From Candidatus Rhodoferax bjergmarkensis (lineage in GTDB: Bacteria > Pseudomonadota > Gammaproteobacteria > Burkholderiales > Burkholderiaceae_C): 64,000 nucleotides of DNA. This document shows, piece after piece, positions 31,230 through 41,680 of the stretch (the stretch's first letter is position 1; every line of letters starts with the position of its first letter). A model generated the notes under the pieces. That model saw only the letters and a program-made list of their open reading frames with translations, did no database searches and had not been told where the DNA came from. Where the stretch lies: the NCBI GenBank assembly GCA_016708345.1, contig JADJFX010000009.1, forward strand, positions 62,001 through 126,000, read 5' to 3'. The translations under genes were made by a program, and so were the position numbers.

Positions 31230-33578
31230 ATGTCAGTTAAATTTTTTCACGGCGCAGTGAACGGTGCCAGGCACTTGCTGCAGAGTTCTCGGGGCGATGG
31301 GGGTGGTTGCAGCAGTAACGTTGCGGCAATGCCTGCGCAGGGTTTGACAAAGTCATCCACGAATGACAAAGCTGAAGTGCTTGCCGAGCCAACTGATTCA
31401 GATAAAAGCAGGCTCGTTGCCTTGTTCAACAGTGGTCGCTTTGCAGAGCTCGAAAACGAAGCAAGGTTGCTGATAGGTCAGTATCCAACCAGCGGATTTG
31501 CGTGGAGCATTTTGGGTGGGGCTCTGCATATGCAGGGTAAAGACGTATTGCCAGTGTTGGAAAAAACAGCAGAACTAACGCCTCATCATGCGGCGGCGCA
31601 CAACAATCTCGGTGGTGCTCTGAAGGCGAGTGGGCGGATTGACGAAGCCATAGCGAGTTTTGAGCGTGCATTGGCCATTAATCCGGACTTGGCCCAGGCG
31701 CACAACAACCTCGGAATTATTTTTCATGACCTTGGCCAGCATGATCGAGCGTTGAAAAGTCTTCACCGTGCACAGGAGATTGACCCCCATTTTGCAGATG
31801 CTCACTACAACTTGGGCAATACCTTGCGAGACCTTGAGCAACTCGAAAAAGCAGTCAAATGCTACCGGCGGGCGTTGGAAATTCAGCCTGATTTTGTCAA
31901 GGCACTGAGCAATCTTGGCCGCGTATTGGGTGACCTAGGCCAATCAGAGCAAGAGATTGAATGTTATCGCCGGGCGTTAATCATCGACCCTGAACTTGCA
32001 GAAGTTCATTTCAATCTGGGAAACAGCTTAAAGGGTAGAGGCCAGCCAGAGGAAGCCGCGGCAAGCTATCAACGCGCATTGAAAATAAAACCTGATTTCG
32101 TCAAGGCACTTAGCAATCTTGGTGGGGTATTGGGTGAACTCGGGCAATCAGAGCAAGGAATTGAATGCTATCGACGTGCATTAATCATTGACCCTGAATT
32201 TGCGCAGGCTCATTTCAATTTGGGAAATTGTTTAAAGGACAGAGGTCAGCTTCAGGATGCCTTGGCATCCTATCAACGCGCGTTGGAAGTCAAGCCTGAT
32301 TTCATGGAAGCAATGAGTTCAATTTTGTTCAGTCAAAACTTTCTATACCACCAGCCTACTGAGATATTGATGGCCCAGGCGAGACGCTTTGGAGATATGG
32401 TTTTGAAGAAAGCCCGTCCCTATGTGGATTGGACAAACTCTGCCGAAACGGATCGGTGCCTGCGAGTTGGTTTGGTGTCGGGTGATTTGAAGAATCATCC
32501 GGTAGGTTATTTTTTGGAAGGCGTGGTGGCCGCGCTAAGGGCTGATTTTGCGGACAGATTGGAGATTTTCGTCTATCTTGCTGATAAGGAAACCGACGAT
32601 TTGACCGAACGCATCAAGGCATGCTGCCATGCATGGCATTGTGTTGCAGGGCTTTCAGATGAAAAGCTTGCCGGTCAAATACATGATGCTGAGATTGATA
32701 TTTTGATGGACCTTTCAGGGCACACTGATCACAACCGCTTGTCCATGTTTGCCTGGAAACCTGCGCCGGTGCAGGCAAGCTGGCTGGGTTATTTCGCCAC
32801 CACGGGGGTCGGTGCCATCGACTATCTCATCGCTGATTCCTGGACATTGCCAAAATCTGAAGAAGTAAATTTCACTGAAAAAATATGGCGACTGCCTGAA
32901 ACAAGGCTCTGCTTTAGCGAACCTGAACAAACAGAATCGACATTGCGGGTGTCGGCGCTTCCAGCGCTCACGAACCAGTACATCACCTACGGTTGCTTCA
33001 ACAATTTGACCAAGATGAACGATGTGGTCGTGGCACTGTGGTCGCGGGTGCTTGCCGCAGTACCGGGCAGTCGTTTGTTCCTCAAGGCCTATCAACTCAA
33101 AGAAGTTTCTGAGCGACAAAGAACCATTGAACGATTTGCCGCCCATGGCATTGGATCTGAGAGGCTGATCCTGGAGGGGCCAAACTCCAGAGAGGCTTAT
33201 TTTTCTGCGTACCACAAAGTTGATATTGCCTTGGATCCCTTCCCCTACACAGGTGGAACCACCAGCGCTGAAAGTCTATGGATGGGCGTGCCTGTGTTGA
33301 CCTTGGCAGGGGAGCGTTTCCTGGCACGCCAAGGCGTCGGCCTCATGATGAACGCTGGTTTATCAGAATGGGTGGCTTGCGATGCCGATGACTACGTGGC
33401 CCGAGCCAAATCACATGCTGGTGATGTGCAGCGCCTGGCAGCGCTGCGGGGTGGCTTGCGTCAGCAGGTGCTGGATTCCCCGCTCTTTGATGCACCTCGC
33501 TTTGCCAAACACTTCGAAGCGGCCCTGCGGGATATGTGGCGGATATGGTGTCACCAGCGCAAGCAATCACAACCGTGA
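31230..33578 (+). CDS. TPR-containing O-GlcNAc transferase-like (SPINDLY/GT41) protein
   Basis: 782 residues. About nine tetratricopeptide repeats (residues roughly 65-370, for example AHNNLGGALKASGRIDEAIA) are followed by the GT41 catalytic region: LRVGLVSGDLKNHPVGYFLEG, ILMDLSGHTDHNRLSMFAWK, PAPVQASWLGYFATTGVGAI, and DPFPYTGGTTSAESLWMGVP. Such bacterial enzymes add sugars to Ser/Thr of proteins, sometimes flagellins or adhesins. The target here is unknown. GGAGGGG precedes the ATG. Two adjacent TPR blocks are near-identical in DNA (around 31890-31990 and 32090-32190), pointing to recent internal duplication. It overlaps the converging DUF3999 gene by 12 bases. Confidence 0.9.
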   Translation: MSVKFFHGAVNGARHLLQSSRGDGGGCSSNVAAMPAQGLTKSSTNDKAEVLAEPTDSDKSRLVALFNSGRFAELENEARLLIGQYPTSGFAWSILGGALHMQGKDVLPVLEKTAELTPHHAAAHNNLGGALKASGRIDEAIASFERALAINPDLAQAHNNLGIIFHDLGQHDRALKSLHRAQEIDPHFADAHYNLGNTLRDLEQLEKAVKCYRRALEIQPDFVKALSNLGRVLGDLGQSEQEIECYRRALIIDPELAEVHFNLGNSLKGRGQPEEAAASYQRALKIKPDFVKALSNLGGVLGELGQSEQGIECYRRALIIDPEFAQAHFNLGNCLKDRGQLQDALASYQRALEVKPDFMEAMSSILFSQNFLYHQPTEILMAQARRFGDMVLKKARPYVDWTNSAETDRCLRVGLVSGDLKNHPVGYFLEGVVAALRADFADRLEIFVYLADKETDDLTERIKACCHAWHCVAGLSDEKLAGQIHDAEIDILMDLSGHTDHNRLSMFAWKPAPVQASWLGYFATTGVGAIDYLIADSWTLPKSEEVNFTEKIWRLPETRLCFSEPEQTESTLRVSALPALTNQYITYGCFNNLTKMNDVVVALWSRVLAAVPGSRLFLKAYQLKEVSERQRTIERFAAHGIGSERLILEGPNSREAYFSAYHKVDIALDPFPYTGGTTSAESLWMGVPVLTLAGERFLARQGVGLMMNAGLSEWVACDADDYVARAKSHAGDVQRLAALRGGLRQQVLDSPLFDAPRFAKHFEAALRDMWRIWCHQRKQSQP

Positions 33579-34988
33579 GTTGGCCCCCGCTTTCGACGAC
33601 AACTGACGCATCAGCGCATAGGCCACCCCCGCCAGCACCAGCACCCCCGCCAGCAGCACCACCCACAGCACCACACTGCGCTGCTCGGTACCGACAGGCA
33701 AGGCGCGCTGGAGGGCACCCCCACGAGCGGCATGGGGTGTCAGCCGAATGTCGGTGAGGGTGGCGCTGGGCAAGTTCTCCAGCTTGGTCTTGACCAATTG
33801 TGTCAGCATGGAAGGTGCCACGGCGCTTGACGCTGTGTGGGCGCGCCCCAGCACCAGTTCAAATGGCGCTTTGCCCGAGGCCAACACCAGCAACTCAATG
33901 GGTGCGAACTCGGCGCTGGCTTGCAAGTCGGCTCCCGCCAGCGTCATGCCATTGGTCGCTTCCACGCGCAACCAGCGCACCGATGGGTAGCCCAGCGCCA
34001 CGGGTGGGTTGCTGGTTTCCTGGCCTGCTGAACCGACGCGGTAAACCACCGTTTGCCCCAGCAAGCGCCAGGGCTGGCTGCTGTCGTTGCGGCCCAAAAT
34101 ATTGACGGGCACCAGCGTGTTGGGGCGTGAAGAACTCAGGTGCAGCGCGGCCAGCGGTGTGGCAAAGTCGATTGGCCAAGTAAGGCTGGTGTTGCCGTCG
34201 GGCAGACCTGCTGGCAGGCTGGCGCGCACCGCTTCGGGTGCCACCAGGGTCGGTGCCACGGTGCCGGTGAATCCTTTGACCTGCACGTTGGCTTGTGCGT
34301 CCCAACTCAGGCGCAGGTAGCGGCCTTCTGGTTGGTAGGGCTGCTCCAGCGCCAGCGTTTGGTTGGCGGGGGCGTTCTCCCCCTCAAACCGAAACAGCGG
34401 GCCGCGCAGCGCCAGCGGTGTCCAGTGGACCAGATCGGTGCTGCTGGCCAGCGAAAAATGAACCAGCGCATTGGCGGGGAAATCGGCCTGCAGGCTTAAA
34501 GCGCTCAGGCTGGCCTTTTCCTTGCGCGTGTCAAACAGCACGGAGGGCAGGCGTGTGGCCGATGCCTCTGGCGAATTTGCGGCCTTGCCTGCATCGTCAA
34601 AATGCACCCACACTGCGCTTGCCCCCTTGGTTTGCTCAAGCTGGACTTTCACCGCTCCTTTCGCGGCTGTTTTGGTGTGACGGGTCGTAAACAGGGGAAA
34701 AGCGGGGTAGGTGAGGGTCTGGGCGCTCGCTACAGCAGCCGCAGGCGGCACCGCCAGCGAGAAGGCCACCGCCTCGCCCTCGGCATTGAACACCCGGATG
34801 TCGTGCGCCTCGCGGCTTTGCAGTTGCACCATGGCCTGAGCCGGCAAGCCGACTCGTGCCACGCTGGCCCCTGTGGGCATGGACAAGGTGGCGCGCCAGG
34901 AAAATTCAGACGCCGCCGGATTCTCTTGAGTCTGGGCGCAGGCCAGCGTGCCCAGCCACAGCAGAACAATGGTCAATGAACGAATCAT
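33567..34988 (-). CDS. DUF3999 family protein
   Basis: 473 residues: signal peptide (LLWLGTLACAQ), long beta-rich periplasmic region with discoidin-like segments (PEGRYLRLSWDAQ) and one C-terminal membrane helix (VVLWVVLLAGVLVLAGVAYAL). DUF3999 genes commonly follow DUF2339 genes, as here, with a 4-base overlap. Function unknown; a cell-envelope role is likely from topology. Confidence 0.85.
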   Translation of the reverse strand: MIRSLTIVLLWLGTLACAQTQENPAASEFSWRATLSMPTGASVARVGLPAQAMVQLQSREAHDIRVFNAEGEAVAFSLAVPPAAAVASAQTLTYPAFPLFTTRHTKTAAKGAVKVQLEQTKGASAVWVHFDDAGKAANSPEASATRLPSVLFDTRKEKASLSALSLQADFPANALVHFSLASSTDLVHWTPLALRGPLFRFEGENAPANQTLALEQPYQPEGRYLRLSWDAQANVQVKGFTGTVAPTLVAPEAVRASLPAGLPDGNTSLTWPIDFATPLAALHLSSSRPNTLVPVNILGRNDSSQPWRLLGQTVVYRVGSAGQETSNPPVALGYPSVRWLRVEATNGMTLAGADLQASAEFAPIELLVLASGKAPFELVLGRAHTASSAVAPSMLTQLVKTKLENLPSATLTDIRLTPHAARGGALQRALPVGTEQRSVVLWVVLLAGVLVLAGVAYALMRQLSSKAGANSRL

Positions 34989-37861
34989 GGCAGCACCTCC
35001 TTGGGTTCTTTGGCTTCCTGGGGCGCAGCGGCGGGCGGGGGGATGGGCGCAAAGTAGCCCACCACCAGCATCAGCACCCCCACGGCGATGAACACCACTA
35101 TGCGCTCTGAGCCGCCCCGGTTGGACAGGTCAATCAGGAACAGCTTGAGCACCGTGGCCCCCAGCAATGCCACGCCGCCCATCCACAGCGCACGCGCCTG
35201 GCGTCGGTGTGCCAGCACCATCAGGCCCAAGGCGATCAGGGTCCACAAAATGGAGTAACCGGCCTGCACCAGGAAGGATTCGAACAGGCTGCGCGCATTC
35301 CACGGCACCCCGGCAAACTGGTGCGCTACTCGCAGCCATACAGTATTGATAGCAACAAAGCCAATAGCCACTAGCGCAAACGGCAGTTTTGGATGCCGTG
35401 CCAAGGCTGGCAAGGGCAAAGAACTTTGGCGCAGCCGCAGCAGCCACAACGCGCAGGCCCCCAGGCCCAGCGCCACGCTCAGGTCGGTGGGGTTGAGCAA
35501 GGGCACATAGGGCAGCGGATGGGCATTGCCGTTGGAGTGCAGGGCAATGCCCAGACAGCCCAGCGCCACCGCCACGGCCACCGGCACTGCCGCGCGCCAC
35601 AGATAAGCCAGCGCAAAGGGTTGCAGCGGCCAGCGCGTGCGGGCCGTGCTGGCAGGGTCAAACCAGGCCGCGCGTGACAAACCCAGCAGCACGCCGATGC
35701 TTGAAACCAGCACAATGACAGAGGCCCAGGAGGTGTGGTGCAGCTGCGCCTGCTGCACTGCCCACAAGAGCAAATTGCCGCCCAGCAGCACCAGCAGCCA
35801 CACACCGCCACTGTGTACCCAAGACCACCAGCGCTGCGGTGTGCCTGCATCCAGGCGGCGCAGCATGACGCCGTGCAGCACCAAGGCCAGCGGCCATACC
35901 AGCCAACCCCAGTCCTCAAACACATGGCTCAGGTGCGTCATGCCGTGCAGGGCCACCAGCAGCATCACCGGCAGCGCAAACCAGGCCGGTGTGGCGGCGA
36001 TGGGCCACGGATTGACGCGCGCAGGCAGTGCCAGCCGATGGGCGATGAATGCGCTGCCCAGCCAGGCCAGCATTTGCAAATTGGCCTGCAGCGCAGGAGA
36101 CAGCACCGGTGCCCAGATGCCGGACTCATCCGGGGCTAGTCGGTCAATTTCCTGCCCCAACGCGAACTGCCACCACAAAAAACCCCACCCAGAACATCAA
36201 AGGCGACAGCTTGTTTTCCAACTGCGTGAACTGGCGCGCAAAAACCCCCGCAGGCAAAGTCAGGGGCTTGCGTGACCAGTGCGCCAGCGCCAGGGCCGAC
36301 AGCGCCAACAGCAGCGCGCCGATAAATGCGGGGTTGGCCAGCGGCCAATGGCTCTGCGTGCTGCCGAGCGCACTCAAATAGGCCAGGGCTGCAAAGCCCT
36401 GCAGACCCAGGCCGACAAAACGTGCCAAAGAGCGCTCCTGGCGTCGGCCCATCCAGTAAACCCCCGCACCTTCAGCAGCCCAAACCGCGCAGGTCCAGCG
36501 CGCGTCCAGCGCCAGCGGCACGGCCAGCGTGACAAAACCCAATCCCAAAGCCAGAAAACACTCCGCCAGCCAGCGGCCCACCTCGCTGTCATGCGACTTG
36601 CGCTTGAGTGCCCACCAGCCCAAGCCCAGATAAAAAGCGCCCAGGGCCAAGGCAGAAAAGGCGCTGGCGTATTCAATCTCGCGCACCAGTCCCGCCTGCA
36701 AGCCAAACGCAACCAGCGGGGTGCCAAAAATCAACGTGGCATCCACCGCCTGTTTGGCCGCCAGCGAATGGCGCGTGGCGTAGAGCAGGCTGGCCACCAC
36801 GTAGATGAGAAAAAACGCGATCAAAAACGGCTCGGTGCTGGCCAGCAGTTCGCTCTGGTACTTGAGCGCGCCCCACAAAGTGGCCACGCCAAAGGTGGCA
36901 AAAAAACCCAGCAGGTTCAGGGGCCGCCACGCGCGCAGCCATGCAATGGCTGCAATCGCCACATTCAGCAGCAGGTAATAACTGAACAGCCCAACATGGT
37001 TGCCCTGGCCGGTGGAGACCAAAATGGGCGCGGCAAAGGCACCGGCAAATCCAATAAAGGCCATCGGTAAGGCGTTTTGCATCAAGGCAATGGCGGTGGA
37101 GAAAGCACACACCAGACCCAGCAGGACAAAGGCCGCGTTTGCGGGCAAGAACTGGTAGAGCCGGAAAGCCGCAAACACGGCGAGGTAAAGCACAGCCACC
37201 CCCGCGCCTTGCAGCGTCAAGGCATAGGCCAACTTGTCTTCACCCTTGCGCAGCAGCCGAAAGCCCAGCACAAACAGGGCAATGCCGGCCAGCCCAATGC
37301 TGGCAAGGCGCAACTCGGGCGGCAGCAGGGCGTTGTCCATGGCGTATTTGGCCAGGAAAGCCAAGCCCACGAACAGCACCAGCACGCCCATGCGAACAAT
37401 GGTGTTGCCGCCCAGCAGCCAGTTGCGGGCGGCATTGAAACCGCGGGTGAGCGGGTCGGGCACCGAGGGGGTCACGACAGCGGGGCGCAGCACGGGCGCA
37501 GGCTGGCTCGGGGCCGTGGCCGTATCGGCCTCAATGGCGGGGGCTTGCTGGGCGCTGGCGGGAATGTCAAGTTCAAGAGGCGGCACCGGGCTGGGGGCTT
37601 GTGGGGTGATGGGTGCGACGGGTCCGGCGCCAGGTGTTGATTCTTGGGCCAAGGGAAATTTTGCAGCAGCAGGCGTGGCCGTCGCCGCAGGGGGAGGCTC
37701 CCATTTGGCCCGCTGTAATTCGATTTCGGCACGCACCACACTGCGCAAGGTGCGCCCGGCCAGTGCGCCCAGAATGGCTCCCAGCATGAAGCCCAGCGGG
37801 TTCCCATACCGGACCATGGCCAAACCCAAAATAGCCCCCAAATTGCGCCCCAAACGATCAT
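34985..37861 (-). CDS. DUF2339 polytopic membrane protein, frameshifted as read
   Basis: Two overlapping frames give one protein of about 950 residues with many membrane helices. The first part (to 36144) has a Pro/Ala-rich cytosolic linker and ends FWVGFFVVAVRVGAGN; the second starts near 36178 with LWWQFALGQEIDRLAPDESG. Removing one base from the six-A run 36177-36182 joins them as FWVGFLWWQFALG. A second indel is likely at the start: AAGGAA precedes an ATG at 37861-37859, but that frame is one base off the main frame unless the C run 37835-37839 gains one base. DUF2339 function is unknown; it pairs with DUF3999. Confidence 0.8.
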
Positions 37862-37945
37862 GCTGATTTCCTTTTGCTTCGATGGATGTGCAGGATACAT
37901 GACGCCGTTGGCGGGGCCAGCAGGAGAACCTGCAGATGCAAACCT

Positions 37946-39820
37946 CTACGCAAGATGGATTGCAAGGGGTGCGGGCAACTGGGCTGTGAAATCCACCGTG
38001 AACTGAGCTTGCGGCCCTGCGCCAATGTGCAGCGTGCCGCCCATCTGCTTGGCCAGATCGCTCACCAGTTGCAGGCCCAGCGAAAGCAGCCGCCGGGTTT
38101 CAAAATCGGCCGGCAAACCCACGCCGTTGTCGCTCACCTGCAAGCGCCACTGGCCGCAGCTGTCCAAAGGGCGCAAGCTGATGCAAATTTCGCCGGTGTG
38201 GCCATCCGGGAAGCCGTGTTTGAGGCAGTTGGACACCAGTTCGCTCATCAGCATGCCGCAGGGGGCAGCCTGGTCCAGCCCGACCTGCAAGGCGTCAACC
38301 TCCAGGCGCAGTTGGACCGCCCCCGGCGTGATCAGCAGCGACTTCAAGCACTCTGACGCAATCTGGCCCACGTAGCTGCCCAGGTCGATGGCGGCGAAAT
38401 TGCCTTTTCGGTAGATGGTTTCGTGCAGCAGCGCCATGGTGCGCACACGGCCTTGCATGTCCTGCAGCACGGCCTTGGTGGGGGCATCGTTGCTGCGAAA
38501 GCCTTCCAGGCGCAGCAAACTGGTGATGACCTGCAGGTTGTTTTTGACCCGGTGGTGAACTTCGAGCAGCAGCGCAGTTTTTTCTTTGAGCGAGGTCTGC
38601 AGTGCTTGCTGGGTTTGCATACGTTCGGTGATGTCGCGAGCCAATACAACAAAGCGACGTTCATGGTTTTCGTTGGCCGCCATGGCCGCGCTGGAGAGCT
38701 CGAACCAGGCCTCACCGTGGGGCAAAGTCAGGCTGTAAACGCCCCCCGAGGAACGGCCATGGATTGAAGCCTCGCGCAGTGAATTCATGCAAGTTTGCGC
38801 CGCTTGTGCGGGCAGTACTTCAGTGAATGATTTGCCAAGAAATAATTCCGGTGCGGTGTAGAGCTGGGCCTGATTTTGGGTGTGGTAGTCGTAAATTCGT
38901 CCGTCTTCGTCCGTTTCAAGCAGCAGATCGGGAATGGCGTCCAGGGTTGCCGCGCGTTTGTCCAGTGCGCTTTTGAGATCAGCCTGAACCTTGCAGCGCT
39001 GGGCAATCTCAAGTGTCAGGGACTGGTTGGATTGCTCCAGCTCTGCCTTGAGCCGTTCGAGTTCGCGAATGTGCTTCGAAATGTCCTTTGCCATGGCATT
39101 GAGACTGCTTGACAACTCCCCCAGTTCGTCACTGGAATCCACCTGGATCACCACGTTGGGTTCCCGATTGGCAATGCGGGAGGCGGCAGTTTTCAAGCGC
39201 ATGACGGGCAGGCCGAACACTTTGCGAAAAATGATGACCGTCACCAACGCACAAAGAACAATGCACACTGCCGATAAAAAGAGGGTCGCTTTGAGCATTT
39301 TGCCAATGGCCTGTTCGAAGCCACTCAACTCGGTGGCATAAACCACGGTCCAGTTCCACGGGGTGAAGTGCCGGGTGCCAAAAACATGCTGTCCGCCGGC
39401 TGTGATCTGGCGCAGGTTTTGATGCGATGGATCGGCCGCGACCTCGAGCGCGCTGCTTCGCAACTGGGATACCAGCGGCTCCGCCGTGCAATCGTTGGAG
39501 GAGGAAAGTCGCTTTCCGCTGGCGTCAAAAATCAGGAAACATCCCACGATGCTGTCGGAGCCAAGCAAGAGATCGGACAGCGCTTCTTGCTGGTACTTGG
39601 CCAGAAAGCTCGCCACCTTGTCCATTTTTGATGACCGCAGCAGTTCAGAGCGGCGAAAAAACGTCTGGTTGAAACGGGCTTCGAGCACGCTGTCCACGTA
39701 GTAAAACGCGTTGGAGCGCATCATGTCTTTGGCGGCATTGAAGGATAAAAAACCCACAACAAAAAAGCCCACCAGCACGATGGGCACGATGCTCAGAATC
39801 AGTTTGCTTTGGATACGCAC
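37946..39820 (-). CDS. Membrane sensor histidine kinase, HisKA_2 type
   Basis: 624 residues: membrane helix near 8-28, periplasmic sensor region, second helix near 178-198, HAMP (about 200-255), coiled coil, PAS domain (about 285-400) and a HisKA_2/HATPase kinase with the phospho-His motif EVHHRVKNNLQVITSLLRLE and an ATPase N-box ELVSNCLKHGFP. Starts with GTG. It lies 12 bases after a periplasmic binding-protein gene, so ligand-bound binding protein may be its input. No response regulator is adjacent. Confidence 0.9.
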   Translation of the reverse strand: MRIQSKLILSIVPIVLVGFFVVGFLSFNAAKDMMRSNAFYYVDSVLEARFNQTFFRRSELLRSSKMDKVASFLAKYQQEALSDLLLGSDSIVGCFLIFDASGKRLSSSNDCTAEPLVSQLRSSALEVAADPSHQNLRQITAGGQHVFGTRHFTPWNWTVVYATELSGFEQAIGKMLKATLFLSAVCIVLCALVTVIIFRKVFGLPVMRLKTAASRIANREPNVVIQVDSSDELGELSSSLNAMAKDISKHIRELERLKAELEQSNQSLTLEIAQRCKVQADLKSALDKRAATLDAIPDLLLETDEDGRIYDYHTQNQAQLYTAPELFLGKSFTEVLPAQAAQTCMNSLREASIHGRSSGGVYSLTLPHGEAWFELSSAAMAANENHERRFVVLARDITERMQTQQALQTSLKEKTALLLEVHHRVKNNLQVITSLLRLEGFRSNDAPTKAVLQDMQGRVRTMALLHETIYRKGNFAAIDLGSYVGQIASECLKSLLITPGAVQLRLEVDALQVGLDQAAPCGMLMSELVSNCLKHGFPDGHTGEICISLRPLDSCGQWRLQVSDNGVGLPADFETRRLLSLGLQLVSDLAKQMGGTLHIGAGPQAQFTVDFTAQLPAPLAIHLA

Positions 39821-39832
39821 GGTTTGAATTGT

Positions 39833-40882
39833 TTATTTGATGGCTGACGATCCTGCGAGTTCGAGCAGGTCAGACGGGATGACCACCCCCATTCTTATCG
39901 CGGTGGACAAATTGACCCCGAAATTAATTTTGGACGGCGAGTGAACCGGCAGGGTGCCCACGGCTACGCCTTTGATGACCTGATCGACCATGGCAGCAGC
40001 CTCCCTGGCACCCACTTCGGTGTCTGCCGCTATGTAAACCAGTGCGCCGCTTTGGGTGCTCAGGGCGTTGGGCCCGTACACGATGGGGTGGCGTGAGTGC
40101 GCAGCAATGGCCTGCAGACTCTGCGCCTCTTCGCCCACGGGATCTTGCGCGATCCACCAATAATCAATTTTGGACTCAAGCGCTGTAATGCCTGTTTTGA
40201 GGTCTGCCAGGGTCTGGGCATTTTCGAAGAGCTTCTTTTGATAGGGTATCTGATGGGCGATGAACTCCACATCACCGCGTTGGTCAGCCACCGCGCGCAG
40301 CATGGCCAGGTCGCCGTTGGATGAGGGGTAGTTCGCGTGAAGGTAGCCAAACCGGATGGGCCGCCCCGCAGGTGGGGATGACTTCAAAATACGCATCACC
40401 ATCTCGACCTTGGTGTCGCGCGCAACGCTGTGCACAATGCCTGTGACGATGTCATTGGAGGGCGAGTCTGTCTTGGCCACAATGCCTGCACCCACCGGAT
40501 CAGAAACCACAAAAAAGACCATCGGTATCTTTTCTGTTTTTGCAATGGCGTAGGCAGCCTTGGCCGCCAGCGTGGCACTCGCAATGATCACAGTCGGGCG
40601 ATGCCTGGCAATTTCTTCCCGCAAAAGACGCTCCGCCAGCACCGGGTTGCCTTGAGCTTTCAAGATATGGATTTGTGCTTTTTTGTAGCCGAGCTTTTCC
40701 ATGGCCAGCATAAAAAAGCGCGTATGTTCCAGCACCACCGGAACGTCGAAGCTCTCCAGCAAAATAATTCGCGGCGCGTTGGCGGCAAAGCACAGCGTAG
40801 TGGTCAGCGCTGCCAGCAGGCCGATCACCAACGTGCGAATCGACGCCCACGAAAAGGCACGCTTTAACTTTAGTAATGGCAT
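39833..40882 (-). CDS. Periplasmic ABC-type substrate-binding protein (ABC_sub_bind)
   Basis: About 349 residues with signal peptide (ALTTTLCFAANA) and the two-lobe fold of the ABC_sub_bind family (VVFFVVSDPVGAGIV, IVYGPNALSTQSGALVYIA). No permease or ATPase gene is next to it; instead it is followed by a sensor kinase, which suggests a sensing rather than a transport role. GGAG precedes the ATG at 40882. The ligand is unknown. Confidence 0.85.
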   Translation of the reverse strand: MPLLKLKRAFSWASIRTLVIGLLAALTTTLCFAANAPRIILLESFDVPVVLEHTRFFMLAMEKLGYKKAQIHILKAQGNPVLAERLLREEIARHRPTVIIASATLAAKAAYAIAKTEKIPMVFFVVSDPVGAGIVAKTDSPSNDIVTGIVHSVARDTKVEMVMRILKSSPPAGRPIRFGYLHANYPSSNGDLAMLRAVADQRGDVEFIAHQIPYQKKLFENAQTLADLKTGITALESKIDYWWIAQDPVGEEAQSLQAIAAHSRHPIVYGPNALSTQSGALVYIAADTEVGAREAAAMVDQVIKGVAVGTLPVHSPSKINFGVNLSTAIRMGVVIPSDLLELAGSSAIK

Positions 40883-41019
40883 TTTGATAATCTCCAAAGA
40901 GCAGTCATCCACTGGGTCACGCCGGGCCACTTCAGCGTGAGCCTGCAGGATACTACCTTGTGGGCTGTTTGTGAACGCAAGTTATGCAGACTCGTTGCAC
41001 GATCTAACCATATTCCGTT

Positions 41020-41037
41020 ATGCCACTCGGGTGGCAT
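41020..41037. promoter_or_regulatory. Inverted repeat in a divergent promoter region
   Basis: ATGCCAC and GTGGCAT flank TCGG. The site lies in the 333-base gap (40883-41215) between the binding-protein operon and the receptor operon, which otherwise shows no gene. It could be an operator for either side. It does not match a Zur site I recognise. Confidence 0.35.
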
Positions 41038-41215
41038 TTGATGCAACAGCCACAAGGTTTCTGTGCTGTGAACATACAATCAGATGCTCAAAGCATTCCC
41101 ATTCATGGTCTCCTGCAACCCGACCTCTCCCTTGACATCAGATAGCCCCGGTGCATTGCGCAGCGGCCATGGCCTGCGCCAAGGCGGCAGTGGGCAGCTG
41201 CCAAAGGAGTTGCGC

Positions 41216-41605
41216 ATGATGACCCGGACTTGGCGGCATTTCTCTGCGCCGCTGGTTATTGTTTTGCTGTGGCTGGTGTTTTTGCACCAAAGCCTGGGCC
41301 TGTTGCACAGTGTGGTGCATGGTCGTGGTGCTGCGACTGCCGTAGCAACGCAGCTGCAGTCGACGGCGCTGCAGAGTGCTCACGATTCCCAAGTGGGCGC
41401 AGGTCAGTGGTTCGGTGACCATGAGGAAGGCGACGCGCATTGCCGTCTGCTCGACCAATCCAGTCATTGCGATGCGCTGGCGAGCTTGCCACTGCAGAAG
41501 CTCCCGCTGCTTGTTACGCCTTTCGTTTTTTCTGTACTCCCGGGCCTTGTATTGGCCCGTTGGCACGCGCTGTTTCAAGCGCGTGGCCCGCCTCCCGTTC
41601 GTTGA
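41216..41605 (+). CDS. Small DUF2946-like protein before a metal receptor
   Basis: 129 residues: N-terminal hydrophobic segment (APLVIVLLWLVFLHQSLGLL), a His/Cys-containing stretch (HEEGDAHCRLLDQSSHCDAL) and a second hydrophobic segment. AAGGAG lies before the ATG at 41216. The layout mirrors the DUF2946 gene before the copper receptor at 1412. It probably helps metal handling in the periplasm or inner membrane; family membership is only suggestive. Confidence 0.65.
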   Translation: MMTRTWRHFSAPLVIVLLWLVFLHQSLGLLHSVVHGRGAATAVATQLQSTALQSAHDSQVGAGQWFGDHEEGDAHCRLLDQSSHCDALASLPLQKLPLLVTPFVFSVLPGLVLARWHALFQARGPPPVR

Positions 41606-41680
41606 TTTTCATTCCTCGGTGTCCACGCGCCTGCTTTGCAGGGGCGTGGGCTCACGTCATTTTTGATTCAACGGACTTTT

